NCBI GenBank assembly: GCA_014804695.1 | Contig: JAAUZJ010000047.1 | Coordinates: 1 to 64,000 of the forward strand | Reading direction: 5' to 3' | DNA: 64,000 nucleotides | Origin: Lachnospiraceae bacterium | Lineage (GTDB): Bacteria; Bacillota; Clostridia; Lachnospirales; Lachnospiraceae | Shown: piece after piece, positions 8,699 to 16,128 of the stretch | Layout: every line of letters begins with the position of its first letter | Position numbering within the stretch: position 1 is the first letter of the stretch | Made by a program: the position numbers and the translations under genes | Notes under the pieces: generated by a model | Seen by the model: only the letters and a program-made list of their open reading frames with translations | Database searches by the model: none | What the model was told of the DNA's origin: nothing

Positions 8699-10117
8699 TT
8701 AACTCTCCTTTTCTTCGTCATCGGCAAGCGCCGCTTTTATCATAATCGCACATTCAATGCGCTTTCTCTGCAATTTACAGCCAAGTTCGTATACGCCGTT
8801 AATCTTTCCGTTAAATTGATAGGAATTGGCGCTGCAGCCACCGCTGCAATAGAATTTGGCAAAACAATCTCTGCATTTTTCTTTCGTATAAACATTGCAA
8901 TTTTTAAACTCAGTTCTGATATCCTCACGGATAATGCCATCATCAACATTTCCCATAAGGAAATCTTCGTTCCCGACAAACTGATGACATGGATAAAAAT
9001 CGCCCCAGGGCGTGACTGCCAGATACTCATTTCCCGAACCGCAGCCCGAAAGTCTCTTGGCAACACAAGGCCCGCCTTTTAAATCTATCATAAAATGAAA
9101 GAAATTGAAAGCCTTTCCTTCTTTTCTTCTCTTTAAATATTCTAGCGCAAGTTTGTCATACTCTTCCAATAAAGCCGGAACATCCTCCTCACGGAGTGCG
9201 TAATCCTCAGTTTCCGCCGCAACCACGGGTTCTACGGAAATCTGCTCAAAGCCAAGATCTGCAAGATGCTTAACGTCCTGCGAGAAATCCTTATTGTTAT
9301 GTGTATAAGTACCCCGCACATAATAATTCATCTGATTTCTGCTGTCGGCAGCCTTCTTAAATTTAGGAACGATCTCATCGTAACTTCCCTGGCCGCCGCG
9401 ATGTGGCCGCATCCTGTCATTGACTTCTTTTCTTCCGTCAATGCTTAAGACTATGTTTCCCATCTCCCGGTTGACAAATTCCATTATTTCATCATTTAAT
9501 AGAATTCCATTCGTTGTAAGTGTAAACCGGAATTTTTTATTATGCTCTTTTTCAATGCTTCTGCCATACTCTACAAGCTGTTTGACAACTTCCCAGTTAA
9601 GCAGCGGTTCGCCTCCAAAGAAGTCTACTTCCAGATTGACACGGTTTCCTGAATTGGCAACCAAAAAGTCCAATGCCTTCTTACCAACTTCAAAGCTCAT
9701 CAGCGCACGTCTGCCATGATACTCACCTTCCTCTGCAAAGCAATACTTACACGCAAGGTTGCAGTCATGGGCAATATGCAGACAGAGCGCCTTGACAATG
9801 GTTCCCCTGTTATCAAAATCCGCAATATACTTCTCATAGATATCTTCCGTAAAAAGCAGTCCTGCATCTCTAAGCTCTAAAATCTCATCCAACGCTTCTT
9901 CAAGCAGTTCCTGTGAAAATTTACTTAAATCTTCACTTTTTGAGAGCTTAAGATTCTTAAGCCTGTCTAACATCTCGTCTTTATCTGTCACATGCTCTTT
10001 GATAAGCTGTTCAACTACCGGTATGACATCATAAACAATTTCATCGACTACGTGTACGCTTCCGCTGTTTACGTCCAGTACAATATTGTAGCCATTATTT
10101 TTATATTGATGTATCAC
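8699..10117 (-). CDS. scfB: Radical SAM/SPASM SCIFF peptide maturase
   Basis: Radical S-adenosylmethionine enzyme of 472 aa that installs thioether crosslinks in the SCIFF precursor encoded just upstream (ranthipeptide pathway). The start codon is GTG with AAGGAG upstream. The N-terminal part (about 1-95) fits a RiPP-recognition winged helix. The radical SAM cluster motif is CNLACKYC with Cys119, Cys123 and Cys126, followed by FFGGEPLLNW. The C-terminal SPASM domain has many cysteines (CGSGNEYLAVTPWG, CRDCFAKFYCSGGC) that bind auxiliary iron-sulfur clusters. It is separated from the precursor gene by 100 nt with a hairpin (10165-10188) that probably sets the precursor:enzyme ratio. Confidence 0.97.
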   Translation of the reverse strand: MIHQYKNNGYNIVLDVNSGSVHVVDEIVYDVIPVVEQLIKEHVTDKDEMLDRLKNLKLSKSEDLSKFSQELLEEALDEILELRDAGLLFTEDIYEKYIADFDNRGTIVKALCLHIAHDCNLACKYCFAEEGEYHGRRALMSFEVGKKALDFLVANSGNRVNLEVDFFGGEPLLNWEVVKQLVEYGRSIEKEHNKKFRFTLTTNGILLNDEIMEFVNREMGNIVLSIDGRKEVNDRMRPHRGGQGSYDEIVPKFKKAADSRNQMNYYVRGTYTHNNKDFSQDVKHLADLGFEQISVEPVVAAETEDYALREEDVPALLEEYDKLALEYLKRRKEGKAFNFFHFMIDLKGGPCVAKRLSGCGSGNEYLAVTPWGDFYPCHQFVGNEDFLMGNVDDGIIREDIRTEFKNCNVYTKEKCRDCFAKFYCSGGCSANSYQFNGKINGVYELGCKLQRKRIECAIMIKAALADDEEKES

Positions 10118-10164
10118 GAAGAACGCTCTCCTTTTTAATGCACGCCCGACGGACGCACTATAAT

Positions 10165-10188
10165 AAGCAGCGACTTAAATCGCTGCTT
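10165..10188 (-). terminator. Attenuator-like hairpin between SCIFF precursor and maturase
   Basis: A perfect 9-bp stem AAGCAGCGA/TCGCTGCTT with a 6-nt loop, followed on the minus strand by ATTATAG rather than a U-run. It is more likely a partial terminator or RNA-stability hairpin than a full stop. This would give more precursor than maturase mRNA. Confidence 0.55.
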
Positions 10189-10217
10189 ACAAACACATAA
10201 TTTGACAGTCTATCAGC

Positions 10218-10361
10218 CTATTTTGCGTGCTCGCAGCTCTGATTTCCAACTGTACAGGATGTCTTGCAAGCTGACTGGCAGGATGTCTGACACTCTCCGC
10301 AGCCGCCTTTTTTCATGGATTCTTTCAAATCTCTGGTTGTAAGTGTTTTGATATGTTTCAT
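10218..10361 (-). CDS. scfA: SCIFF ranthipeptide precursor (six cysteines in forty-five)
   Basis: Precursor peptide of 47 aa, missed by the ORF track because it is short. Translation begins MKHIKTLTTRDLKES (leader) and continues into a core with Cys21, Cys24, Cys28, Cys32, Cys36 and Cys43, ending NQSCEHAK. This cysteine spacing and the KHIKTL start match the SCIFF family found in nearly all Clostridia. AAGGAGG lies 9 nt before the ATG and a promoter is at 10455-10483. ScfB, encoded next, is expected to form Cys-to-alpha/beta/gamma-carbon thioether bonds in the core. The biological role of mature SCIFF is not established. Confidence 0.97.
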   Translation of the reverse strand: MKHIKTLTTRDLKESMKKGGCGECQTSCQSACKTSCTVGNQSCEHAK

Positions 10362-10454
10362 AGTATGTATTCCTCCTTATGTCATCGCAGTCTGCAAAAA
10401 AACTGCAGCCTGCCAAAAATACTTTTATGATTAATTATTTTCACAATTTGCACT

Positions 10455-10483
10455 AGTATAACACAGTTTCGCCTTGTTGGAAA
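10455..10483 (-). promoter_or_regulatory. Promoter of the SCIFF-maturase-secDF run
   Basis: On the minus strand TTTCCA, 17 nt, TATACT, about 95 nt upstream of the SCIFF start. The -10 box is good (5/6); the -35 box is moderate (4/6). Confidence 0.5.
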
Positions 10484-10525
10484 GAGTTTTTTTAAGTATT
10501 ATTACTTGTTCACATTATGTAAACC

Positions 10526-10559
10526 AAAGACCGGACAGGCGCCATGCCATATCCGGTCT
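10526..10559 (-). terminator. Terminator after the peptidase-like gene
   Basis: An 8-bp stem AGACCGGA/TCCGGTCT followed on the minus strand by TTGGTTTA. The U-run is interrupted, so termination may be partial. It separates the upstream gene from the SCIFF promoter. Confidence 0.55.
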
Positions 10560-10593
10560 ATAGATTCATTATTTTATTGGCAATTACTCTGTC

Positions 10594-11262
10594 TTAGCAT
10601 TTGATTTCCAGATAACCAAGCAGCTTGCTGGTATCATACTCTGCAATCTCACCTAAGTTAGAATCATAATATCTTCCGTCATAATGTACAAGATAGTGGC
10701 AGAAACGTCCCATCTTCTCCATCAGGATCGCACATTTAGGAAGTACGGTTTCTCTTCCTTCTGTGTATACAATGATATCTGTATGGTCGATACCATAATA
10801 ATTAAGCGCTGAAATAACACGTCCCATAGTAGCCTGCCATTCGCGGCAATCCATAACGCTGATTACATCGGCAATTGTAACGCCTGCTAACATAGCCACG
10901 CAGGCCTGACCGCAAAGTCCGTCCTCAGGCAGCTTAATAACTTCAACGCTGTCAATCTTACGGATAGGATTATCAAAGCTGTAAGGACTGTTCTGGTCCA
11001 TACGGATGAGGGAACCGTTTACATGCAGAAGAATCTTGTGTGTAGAACCCGGCTCTACGCCTACTGCTGATTCATCCTCAATAACTACCTCATAAATACC
11101 TTTCTCCTTAGGATGCAGCTCGCAGTCGATAATCTTATTATCAAGTACTAAATCTCCCTTGATCACATCTCTCTGCTTGCACACCTCCCATACGTTAAAA
11201 GGGATCTGAATCGTATATCCCTTGTCCGCTTTTTCAACCTTGGATTCAAAAAAATATCTCAT
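10594..11262 (-). CDS. Two-domain protein: barrel-like N-terminus plus C39/papain-like C-terminus
   Basis: Protein of 222 aa. The ATG at 11262 (GGAGG 4 nt upstream) is chosen over the track start. Residues 1-100 (IQIPFNVWEVC, VEPGSTHKILLHVNG) resemble DUF1905/AbrB-like small beta-barrels. Residues about 115-222 contain DGLCGQACVAMLAG, a typical cysteine-peptidase nucleophile helix (C39 and related folds), then CHYLVHYDGRYYDSN, which supplies a candidate catalytic His and Asp. There is no signal peptide, so it is probably cytosolic. It could be a peptidase or a fold relative with another activity. It is monocistronic and lies upstream of the SCIFF locus on the same strand; a functional link is not shown. 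Confidence 0.65.
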   Translation of the reverse strand: MRYFFESKVEKADKGYTIQIPFNVWEVCKQRDVIKGDLVLDNKIIDCELHPKEKGIYEVVIEDESAVGVEPGSTHKILLHVNGSLIRMDQNSPYSFDNPIRKIDSVEVIKLPEDGLCGQACVAMLAGVTIADVISVMDCREWQATMGRVISALNYYGIDHTDIIVYTEGRETVLPKCAILMEKMGRFCHYLVHYDGRYYDSNLGEIAEYDTSKLLGYLEIKC

Positions 11263-11431
11263 GTTTCCTCCATTCCGGTGTCGCACACCTATATTTATTA
11301 AATTTATAACTTGTTCATATGTATGGTACTATTGTAACAAATTTCTACGGAAAAGAAAACTATTTTTTGTAATGTTTACTAACAATATTTAAGAATTTCA
11401 TTAACTGACACGTCATTATGTATATAGTGCT

Positions 11432-12538
11432 TTACTGCGCAAGGCTCTCAAAGCTTATATTCATGTCCACATCTGTACTAATTCCGTTTACTTTTCCTTT
11501 ATCCGTATACTGCCATACTTTAAAATCATACGGATAATACAGTTCCGTATCATACTGGGCAAACCACTTATCGTAATCCTCAAGCTGCTCTATATCTAAA
11601 AGCATCATAAAGGTTTTTAAATTGCCGTAAATCATTGGCGTATAGCCTGCATTTTTTATCATATCGCAAAATGCAATACAATACTCGGTTCGTTCCTCTT
11701 TGGTTACATCTTCTGTTCTTGCATTATCCACATTTACCGCTTCTACATCAAGCACAACAGGATATGTAACATTATAAGGCTCTATCTCATTAAGAACGAA
11801 CTCCGCCTCTTCTTTAGCTTCCTCTACGCTGGTTGCCTGGGAAAAGAAGTAAACGCCAACATCTATATTATTCTTAAGAGCTCCTTCTATATTATTATTA
11901 AAGGTGTCGTCCTTTTTGATCTCACCCTCCGTATAACCCCGTATTCCCAGTCTTATAAAGGCATATTCCACATCATCCTGCGCGACCTTTTTCCAGTCGA
12001 TTTTCTCCTGATATTTCGATACGTCAATGCCCTTGTGGGATATAATATTATCGCCCTCATAGTACTCTAACAATTCGTCTTCGTTAACTACAAAGTTGTC
12101 TTTTACATATGTATGCTGCTCAAGTTTATCTAAGATTGGGAAAAAATAATACTGGCTGGCATCCACCATCACTATCTCATCAGGATAAAAATGCCTTATC
12201 ATCTTAAGCGCCCCATCTCCGGAAAGCATCATATCTTTCATGCTATCCAATATTTCTTTCCTGGTTTCATCCGACGCCTGCTTAAATACTTCTTCGGTAT
12301 TGCTGTTAATTAAAGCCGCCACCTCTTCTTCGGTATAATTCCCTTGCAAAACTTCCAGTTCATTCATTACCTCTACATTTTCAAGCTGTGCTGCGCTGTA
12401 CTTAAATACCATTATCATACAGAGAGTAACTGAGAACAATGTAATAATGCAGAGAATAATGGAGCCAAAAAGTATTGCATTTTCATTTTTCCTGCGTTTT
12501 TTTCCCTTAAGTCTCATCTGTGAATTATTATCCTGCAT
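11432..12538 (-). CDS. Membrane-anchored GH25-family muramidase-like protein
   Basis: Cell-wall-directed enzyme of 368 aa with a short basic cytosolic segment (GKKRRKNEN), one transmembrane helix at about 20-45 and an extracellular linker. The GH25 (Chalaropsis-type lysozyme) domain runs from about 165 to the end: GIDVSKYQEKIDW with the conserved Asp, VVLDVEAVN with the DxE pair on strand 4, and VWQYTDKGKV near the end. These are the catalytic landmarks of N-acetylmuramidases. The type-II-membrane arrangement suggests action on peptidoglycan near the membrane. It follows the YitT gene by 23 nt and is likely cotranscribed. The region upstream of the start carries the recurrent GAAAGGCATGG leader motif. 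Confidence 0.9.
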   Translation of the reverse strand: MQDNNSQMRLKGKKRRKNENAILFGSIILCIITLFSVTLCMIMVFKYSAAQLENVEVMNELEVLQGNYTEEEVAALINSNTEEVFKQASDETRKEILDSMKDMMLSGDGALKMIRHFYPDEIVMVDASQYYFFPILDKLEQHTYVKDNFVVNEDELLEYYEGDNIISHKGIDVSKYQEKIDWKKVAQDDVEYAFIRLGIRGYTEGEIKKDDTFNNNIEGALKNNIDVGVYFFSQATSVEEAKEEAEFVLNEIEPYNVTYPVVLDVEAVNVDNARTEDVTKEERTEYCIAFCDMIKNAGYTPMIYGNLKTFMMLLDIEQLEDYDKWFAQYDTELYYPYDFKVWQYTDKGKVNGISTDVDMNISFESLAQ

Positions 12539-12561
12539 ATTAACCCATGCCTTTCCCTTAT

Positions 12562-13416
12562 CTAAATACGTTCACTAAAATAACTTTTATACCCTTCCCC
12601 AAATATTTCGGTTGCGCTGGTAATGATCATAAACGCCTCTGAATCCTCTTCTTTGACAATTGCTTCAACCCTTGGGGAAGTATGCTTTTTGACCGCACAC
12701 ATTAACACCCTCTTGGGATTGCCGCTGAATGCACCGTGTCCTTCTAAATAAGTCACTCCGATATCCAGATCCTTAAGCATTTTGTCCGCTATAGCCGTTG
12801 GCTTATCGCTGATTATATAAAGCAATTTTGCCTCGTCCTTTCCGTATAGTACAATATCCAGCATAACAGAGTTAACCACGACCAAAATTCCGGCATATAA
12901 GGCGGAATCAATATTTCTGAAAACAATCGCTGACAGGGTTATAACAATAACGTCTGTTATGAAAAAAAGTGCCCCGGTTTTTAAATGCGGTAATTTTAAT
13001 CTTAAAAATTTAACAATAATGTCCATTCCGCCGGTAGTTGCACCGACTCTCATTATCATTCCTATTGATACTGCGTATAAAACGCCTCCAGATAATGCTG
13101 CTAAAAGTATATCATCCGTTACAGCTCCAAGGGGAGCTAAAATATTGGTAACTACGGAAATAATTGCAAGCGCATAAATCGTAGAAACCGTAAAATTCAG
13201 CCCAAACTTATATATAGCGAGTAAAAGGATCGGAACATTCAACATAAAAATAAGCGTTCCTGTCTCTATCGGTAATACCCTGCTTATAATAATGGCAATT
13301 CCGGACACTCCACCGGGCGCCATATTGTTAGGATCTATGAATGAACTGATTGCCACAGAATTGATAACAGCTGCTATTGTAATAATTGCATACTTTTTTA
13401 TAATACTAGTCTTCAT
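12562..13416 (-). CDS. YitT-family membrane protein (DUF161 + DUF2179)
   Basis: Membrane protein of 284 aa with about six hydrophobic segments in the first 200 residues (DUF161 repeats, with FIDPNNMAPGGVSGIAII and RVGATTGGMDIIVKFL) and a C-terminal cytosolic DUF2179 domain (LLYIISDKPTAIADKML, KRVLMCAVKKH). This is the standard architecture of YitT-type proteins of Bacillota. Function is not firmly known. It is downstream of threonine ammonia-lyase, separated by a double-hairpin repeat, and upstream of the GH25 gene. Confidence 0.92.
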   Translation of the reverse strand: MKTSIIKKYAIITIAAVINSVAISSFIDPNNMAPGGVSGIAIIISRVLPIETGTLIFMLNVPILLLAIYKFGLNFTVSTIYALAIISVVTNILAPLGAVTDDILLAALSGGVLYAVSIGMIMRVGATTGGMDIIVKFLRLKLPHLKTGALFFITDVIVITLSAIVFRNIDSALYAGILVVVNSVMLDIVLYGKDEAKLLYIISDKPTAIADKMLKDLDIGVTYLEGHGAFSGNPKRVLMCAVKKHTSPRVEAIVKEEDSEAFMIITSATEIFGEGYKSYFSERI

Positions 13417-13482
13417 AATATGATCGATACTCCTATAGATTACATTATTCCGATTTTCTTACATTATATTCCTACTCAGCCT

Positions 13483-13551
13483 GCGATGTTTGTGCACGAC
13501 ACCGCAGGTGCCGGAGCAAACTCGCGGTTGAAAGAATTTATTCTTTCAACC
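13483..13551 (-). repeat. Stop-codon-linked double hairpin, copy 1
   Basis: Plus strand: GCGATGTTTG, spacer, CAAACTCGC, then the perfect hairpin GGTTGAAAG/CTTTCAACC. On the minus strand it begins 1 nt after the ilvA stop codon. Two further copies (29173-29225, 41421-41477) have the same two-stem layout with paired base changes. The hairpins lack a U-run, so they are not ordinary terminators. Confidence 0.75.
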
Positions 13552-13552
13552 T

Positions 13553-14773
13553 CTATATGTTGGCACGTATCAGTTCAGGTTTATAACCATTTTCTTTAAG
13601 TGCGCTAATAATCTGGTTCTTATGTTCCGTACCATATGCTTCCATGGTAATCCTAAGTTCCACCGCTGCATTCCTGTTAATAGATACAAACTGGTTATGT
13701 TCCAATTTAATGACATTTCCGCTTTGTTTGGCAATCACATCCGACACTCTGGATAATTCACCCGGTTTATCCGGAAGGAGCACTGATACGGAAAAGATTC
13801 TGTCACGCATCACAAGTCCCTGCTGCACAACGGAGGACATTGTAATAACGTCCATATTACCACCGCTTAGTATTGATACGACTTTCTTATTTTTTACATC
13901 CAGATGTTTAAGCGCCGCTACCGTAAGAAGACCTGAATTTTCTACGATCATCTTGTGATTTTCTACCATATCCAGAAAAGCGACAACTAATTCCTCGTCC
14001 TCAACTGTGATAATACCGTCCAGACTTTTACTTACAAACGGAAAAATTGTGCTTCCCGGCGTTTTAACTGCTGTACCGTCAGCTATCGTATTTACGCTGT
14101 CTAAGGTCAGAACCTTCCCCGCCTTGATCGATTCCTGCATACAGTTTGCACCCGCAGGCTCAACGCCGATTACTTTAATCTTGGGATTTAACAGTTTAGC
14201 AAGCGCAGAAACTCCCGTTGCAAGCCCTCCGCCGCCAATAGGCACCAGAATATAATCAACAAGCGGAAGCTCTTTTATAATTTCCATTGCAATGGTTCCC
14301 TGTCCGGTTGCCACGTCCAGATCATCAAACGGGTGCACAAATGTATACCCATTTTCCTCTGCCAATTTATATGCATGTGCGCACGCTTCATCATAAACAT
14401 CCCCATACAAAACCACTTCCGCGCCATAGCCCTTGGTTCTGTTAACCTTTATGAGCGGCGTAGTCGTCGGCATTACGATCGTAGCCTTAACCCCATAACA
14501 CTTAGCCGCATAAGCAACTCCCTGCGCATGATTTCCTGCAGATGCCGTAATAAGTCCCTTCTGCCTGTCCTCTTCACTAAGAGTGCTCAGCTTATAATAC
14601 GCCCCTCTTAACTTATATGCACCCGTAAACTGCATGTTCTCAGGTTTCAAATAAACCTTATTCCCGGTCTGTGCGCTGAAATAGTCGCTATAAACAAGCT
14701 TGGTCTCCATTGTAACCTGCTTAACTACCTCACACGCTTCCTCGAATTTCTCTAGTGATAACTTTTTCTCCAT
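13553..14773 (-). CDS. ilvA: Threonine ammonia-lyase with ACT domain
   Basis: PLP enzyme of 406 aa converting L-threonine to 2-oxobutanoate and ammonia, the entry to isoleucine synthesis or to catabolic threonine use. The catalytic lysine is Lys54 in FTGAYKLRGA; the phosphate-binding loop is IGGGGLATG (about 178-186). Residues about 325-406 form a single ACT domain (FSVSVLLPDKPGELSRVSDV), the short type of about 400 aa seen in Clostridia. That length leaves catabolic (tdcB-like) versus biosynthetic function open, because one ACT domain occurs in both. A palindrome-rich 389-nt region separates it from ftsY, so it likely has its own promoter. Confidence 0.93.
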   Translation of the reverse strand: MEKKLSLEKFEEACEVVKQVTMETKLVYSDYFSAQTGNKVYLKPENMQFTGAYKLRGAYYKLSTLSEEDRQKGLITASAGNHAQGVAYAAKCYGVKATIVMPTTTPLIKVNRTKGYGAEVVLYGDVYDEACAHAYKLAEENGYTFVHPFDDLDVATGQGTIAMEIIKELPLVDYILVPIGGGGLATGVSALAKLLNPKIKVIGVEPAGANCMQESIKAGKVLTLDSVNTIADGTAVKTPGSTIFPFVSKSLDGIITVEDEELVVAFLDMVENHKMIVENSGLLTVAALKHLDVKNKKVVSILSGGNMDVITMSSVVQQGLVMRDRIFSVSVLLPDKPGELSRVSDVIAKQSGNVIKLEHNQFVSINRNAAVELRITMEAYGTEHKNQIISALKENGYKPELIRANI

Positions 14774-14841
14774 TTAACAACCACACCTTTCTCTCAACCT
14801 GTAATACTATAAGTAATTGCAAACTGTTTTTCATGGCGACC

Positions 14842-14981
14842 GTTGTACAATATAGACAATGTCAACGCAGGCACGCTTGCGCTACATGTCGCTCGTAGCG
14901 GTACATAAGGTGCCAAAATACGGCACCTAAGTACCGACGGCTCCATAGTACCTGCTTATGATATTGTCTATATTGTACAAC
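14842..14981. repeat. Multi-branched 140-bp palindrome
   Basis: A perfect 19-bp inverted repeat (GTTGTACAATATAGACAAT at 14842-14860 and its complement at 14963-14981) encloses a second near-perfect stem GCAGGCAC/GTACCTGC and an inner hairpin AGGTGCC/GGCACCT. A further small stem GCTAC/GTAGC is present. No ORF is inside. It could be a structured RNA leader of ilvA or a small non-autonomous element; only one copy is in this window. Confidence 0.7.
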
Positions 14982-15021
14982 TAGGTTGTGGAAATAACCA
15001 ACCTTGCAATTGCCAATACCC

Positions 15022-15106
15022 AGACCTTAGTTAATATAAATAAAAAGGCGGGGTGAGTTCGCTCCTGCGGTCGAACCCCGTTTTTTATTTATATTAACTA
15101 AGGTCG
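15022..15106. repeat. Long palindrome with conserved GC core, copy A
   Basis: A 23-bp perfect stem (ACCTTAGTTAATATAAATAA at its base) closes on the core CGGGGTGAGTTCGCTCCTGC followed by GGTCGAACCCCG. The core followed by T6 acts as a candidate terminator on both strands. It lies between ftsY and ilvA. Related copies are at 27667-27750, 35797-35939 and 42249-42382. Confidence 0.85.
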
Positions 15107-15162
15107 TACTATTAGCCAAATATGTGACATTGTCAAAGACTATGCCATTAGCCAATAGTTTC

Positions 15163-16101
15163 TCAATCACTATCCGCGACGTCAAACAACGCATTCACAA
15201 ACTGCTCCGCGTCAAACTTCTGCAAATCCTCAATCTTTTCCCCTACTCCAATATATTTAACAGGAATCTTAAGCTCTGACTGAATTGCTACCGCAATTCC
15301 ACCTTTAGCCGTTCCGTCCATTTTAGTAAGAATAATTCCTGTCAGATCCGCAACTTCCCCAAACTCTTTGGCCTGCTGCAGTGCATTCTGCCCTGTGGTC
15401 GCATCCAAAACTACCAGATTCTCCCTATGGACACCCGGAAATTCCTTATCAATGATACGGTTAATCTTCTTAAGCTCTTCCATTAAGTTTTTCTTATTAT
15501 GAAGCCGTCCGGCGGTGTCGCATAAAAGCACATCCACATTCCTTGACCTTGCTGCCGTAACCGCGTCATAGATCACACTTGCGGGATCGGCGCCTTCATT
15601 TCCGCCGATTATATCAACGCCTGCACGATGCGCCCACTCAGTAAGCTGCTCGCCCGCCGCCGCACGGAAAGTATCAGCCGCCGCCATAAGCACCTTCCTG
15701 CCCTGACCTTTAAGCTGTCCTGCAAGCTTGCCTATAGATGTGGTCTTACCCACTCCGTTTACGCCGATTACAAGCACGATGGACTGTTTATGCTCAAATT
15801 CATAAGCAGCCTCTTCCACCTGCATCTGCTCCTTGATATTCTGTATCAGAAATTCCTTGCACTCATCAGGCTGCTTGATATGATTCTCCTTTACCTGTGT
15901 CCGAAGTTTTTCTAAAATCTCCTGTGTAGCCCTGACACCTATATCGCCCATGATCAGAATCTCTTCCAGTTCTTCGTAGAAATCTTCATCTATATTCGAA
16001 AAACCGCTAAAAACTGAATCAATCCCCGATACAATGTTATTCCTGGTCTTAGATAAGCCATCTTTCAACCTACTGAAAAAGCTCTTCTTCTCTTCACTCA
16101 T
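15163..16101 (-). CDS. ftsY: Signal recognition particle receptor FtsY
   Basis: SRP-family GTPase of 312 aa that receives ribosome-SRP complexes at the membrane. A short N-terminal helical part (about 1-90, without the long acidic A domain of enteric FtsY) precedes the NG domain. The GTPase motifs are GVNGVGKTTSIGKLAG (G1), DTFRAAAGEQL, DTAGRLHNK (G3) and TKMDGTAKGG (G4). It starts 27 nt downstream of smc and is the last gene of the rnc-smc-ftsY set, the standard Bacillota order. Confidence 0.97.
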   Translation of the reverse strand: MSEEKKSFFSRLKDGLSKTRNNIVSGIDSVFSGFSNIDEDFYEELEEILIMGDIGVRATQEILEKLRTQVKENHIKQPDECKEFLIQNIKEQMQVEEAAYEFEHKQSIVLVIGVNGVGKTTSIGKLAGQLKGQGRKVLMAAADTFRAAAGEQLTEWAHRAGVDIIGGNEGADPASVIYDAVTAARSRNVDVLLCDTAGRLHNKKNLMEELKKINRIIDKEFPGVHRENLVVLDATTGQNALQQAKEFGEVADLTGIILTKMDGTAKGGIAVAIQSELKIPVKYIGVGEKIEDLQKFDAEQFVNALFDVADSD

Positions 16102-16128
16102 AGATTATTTAATCCTCATTCTTTCAAC

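Noticed and set aside
10213-10416. ORF-track protein of 67 aa in the SCIFF region
   Set aside because: Wrong frame; the real product is the 47-aa SCIFF peptide, with a good ribosome binding site and the family cysteine spacing.
15048-15080. Core of the long palindromes resembling a tRNA T-arm (GGTTCGAGCCCC in copy C)
   Set aside because: No acceptor, D or anticodon arms are present; the TTCGA match is explained by the palindrome itself.
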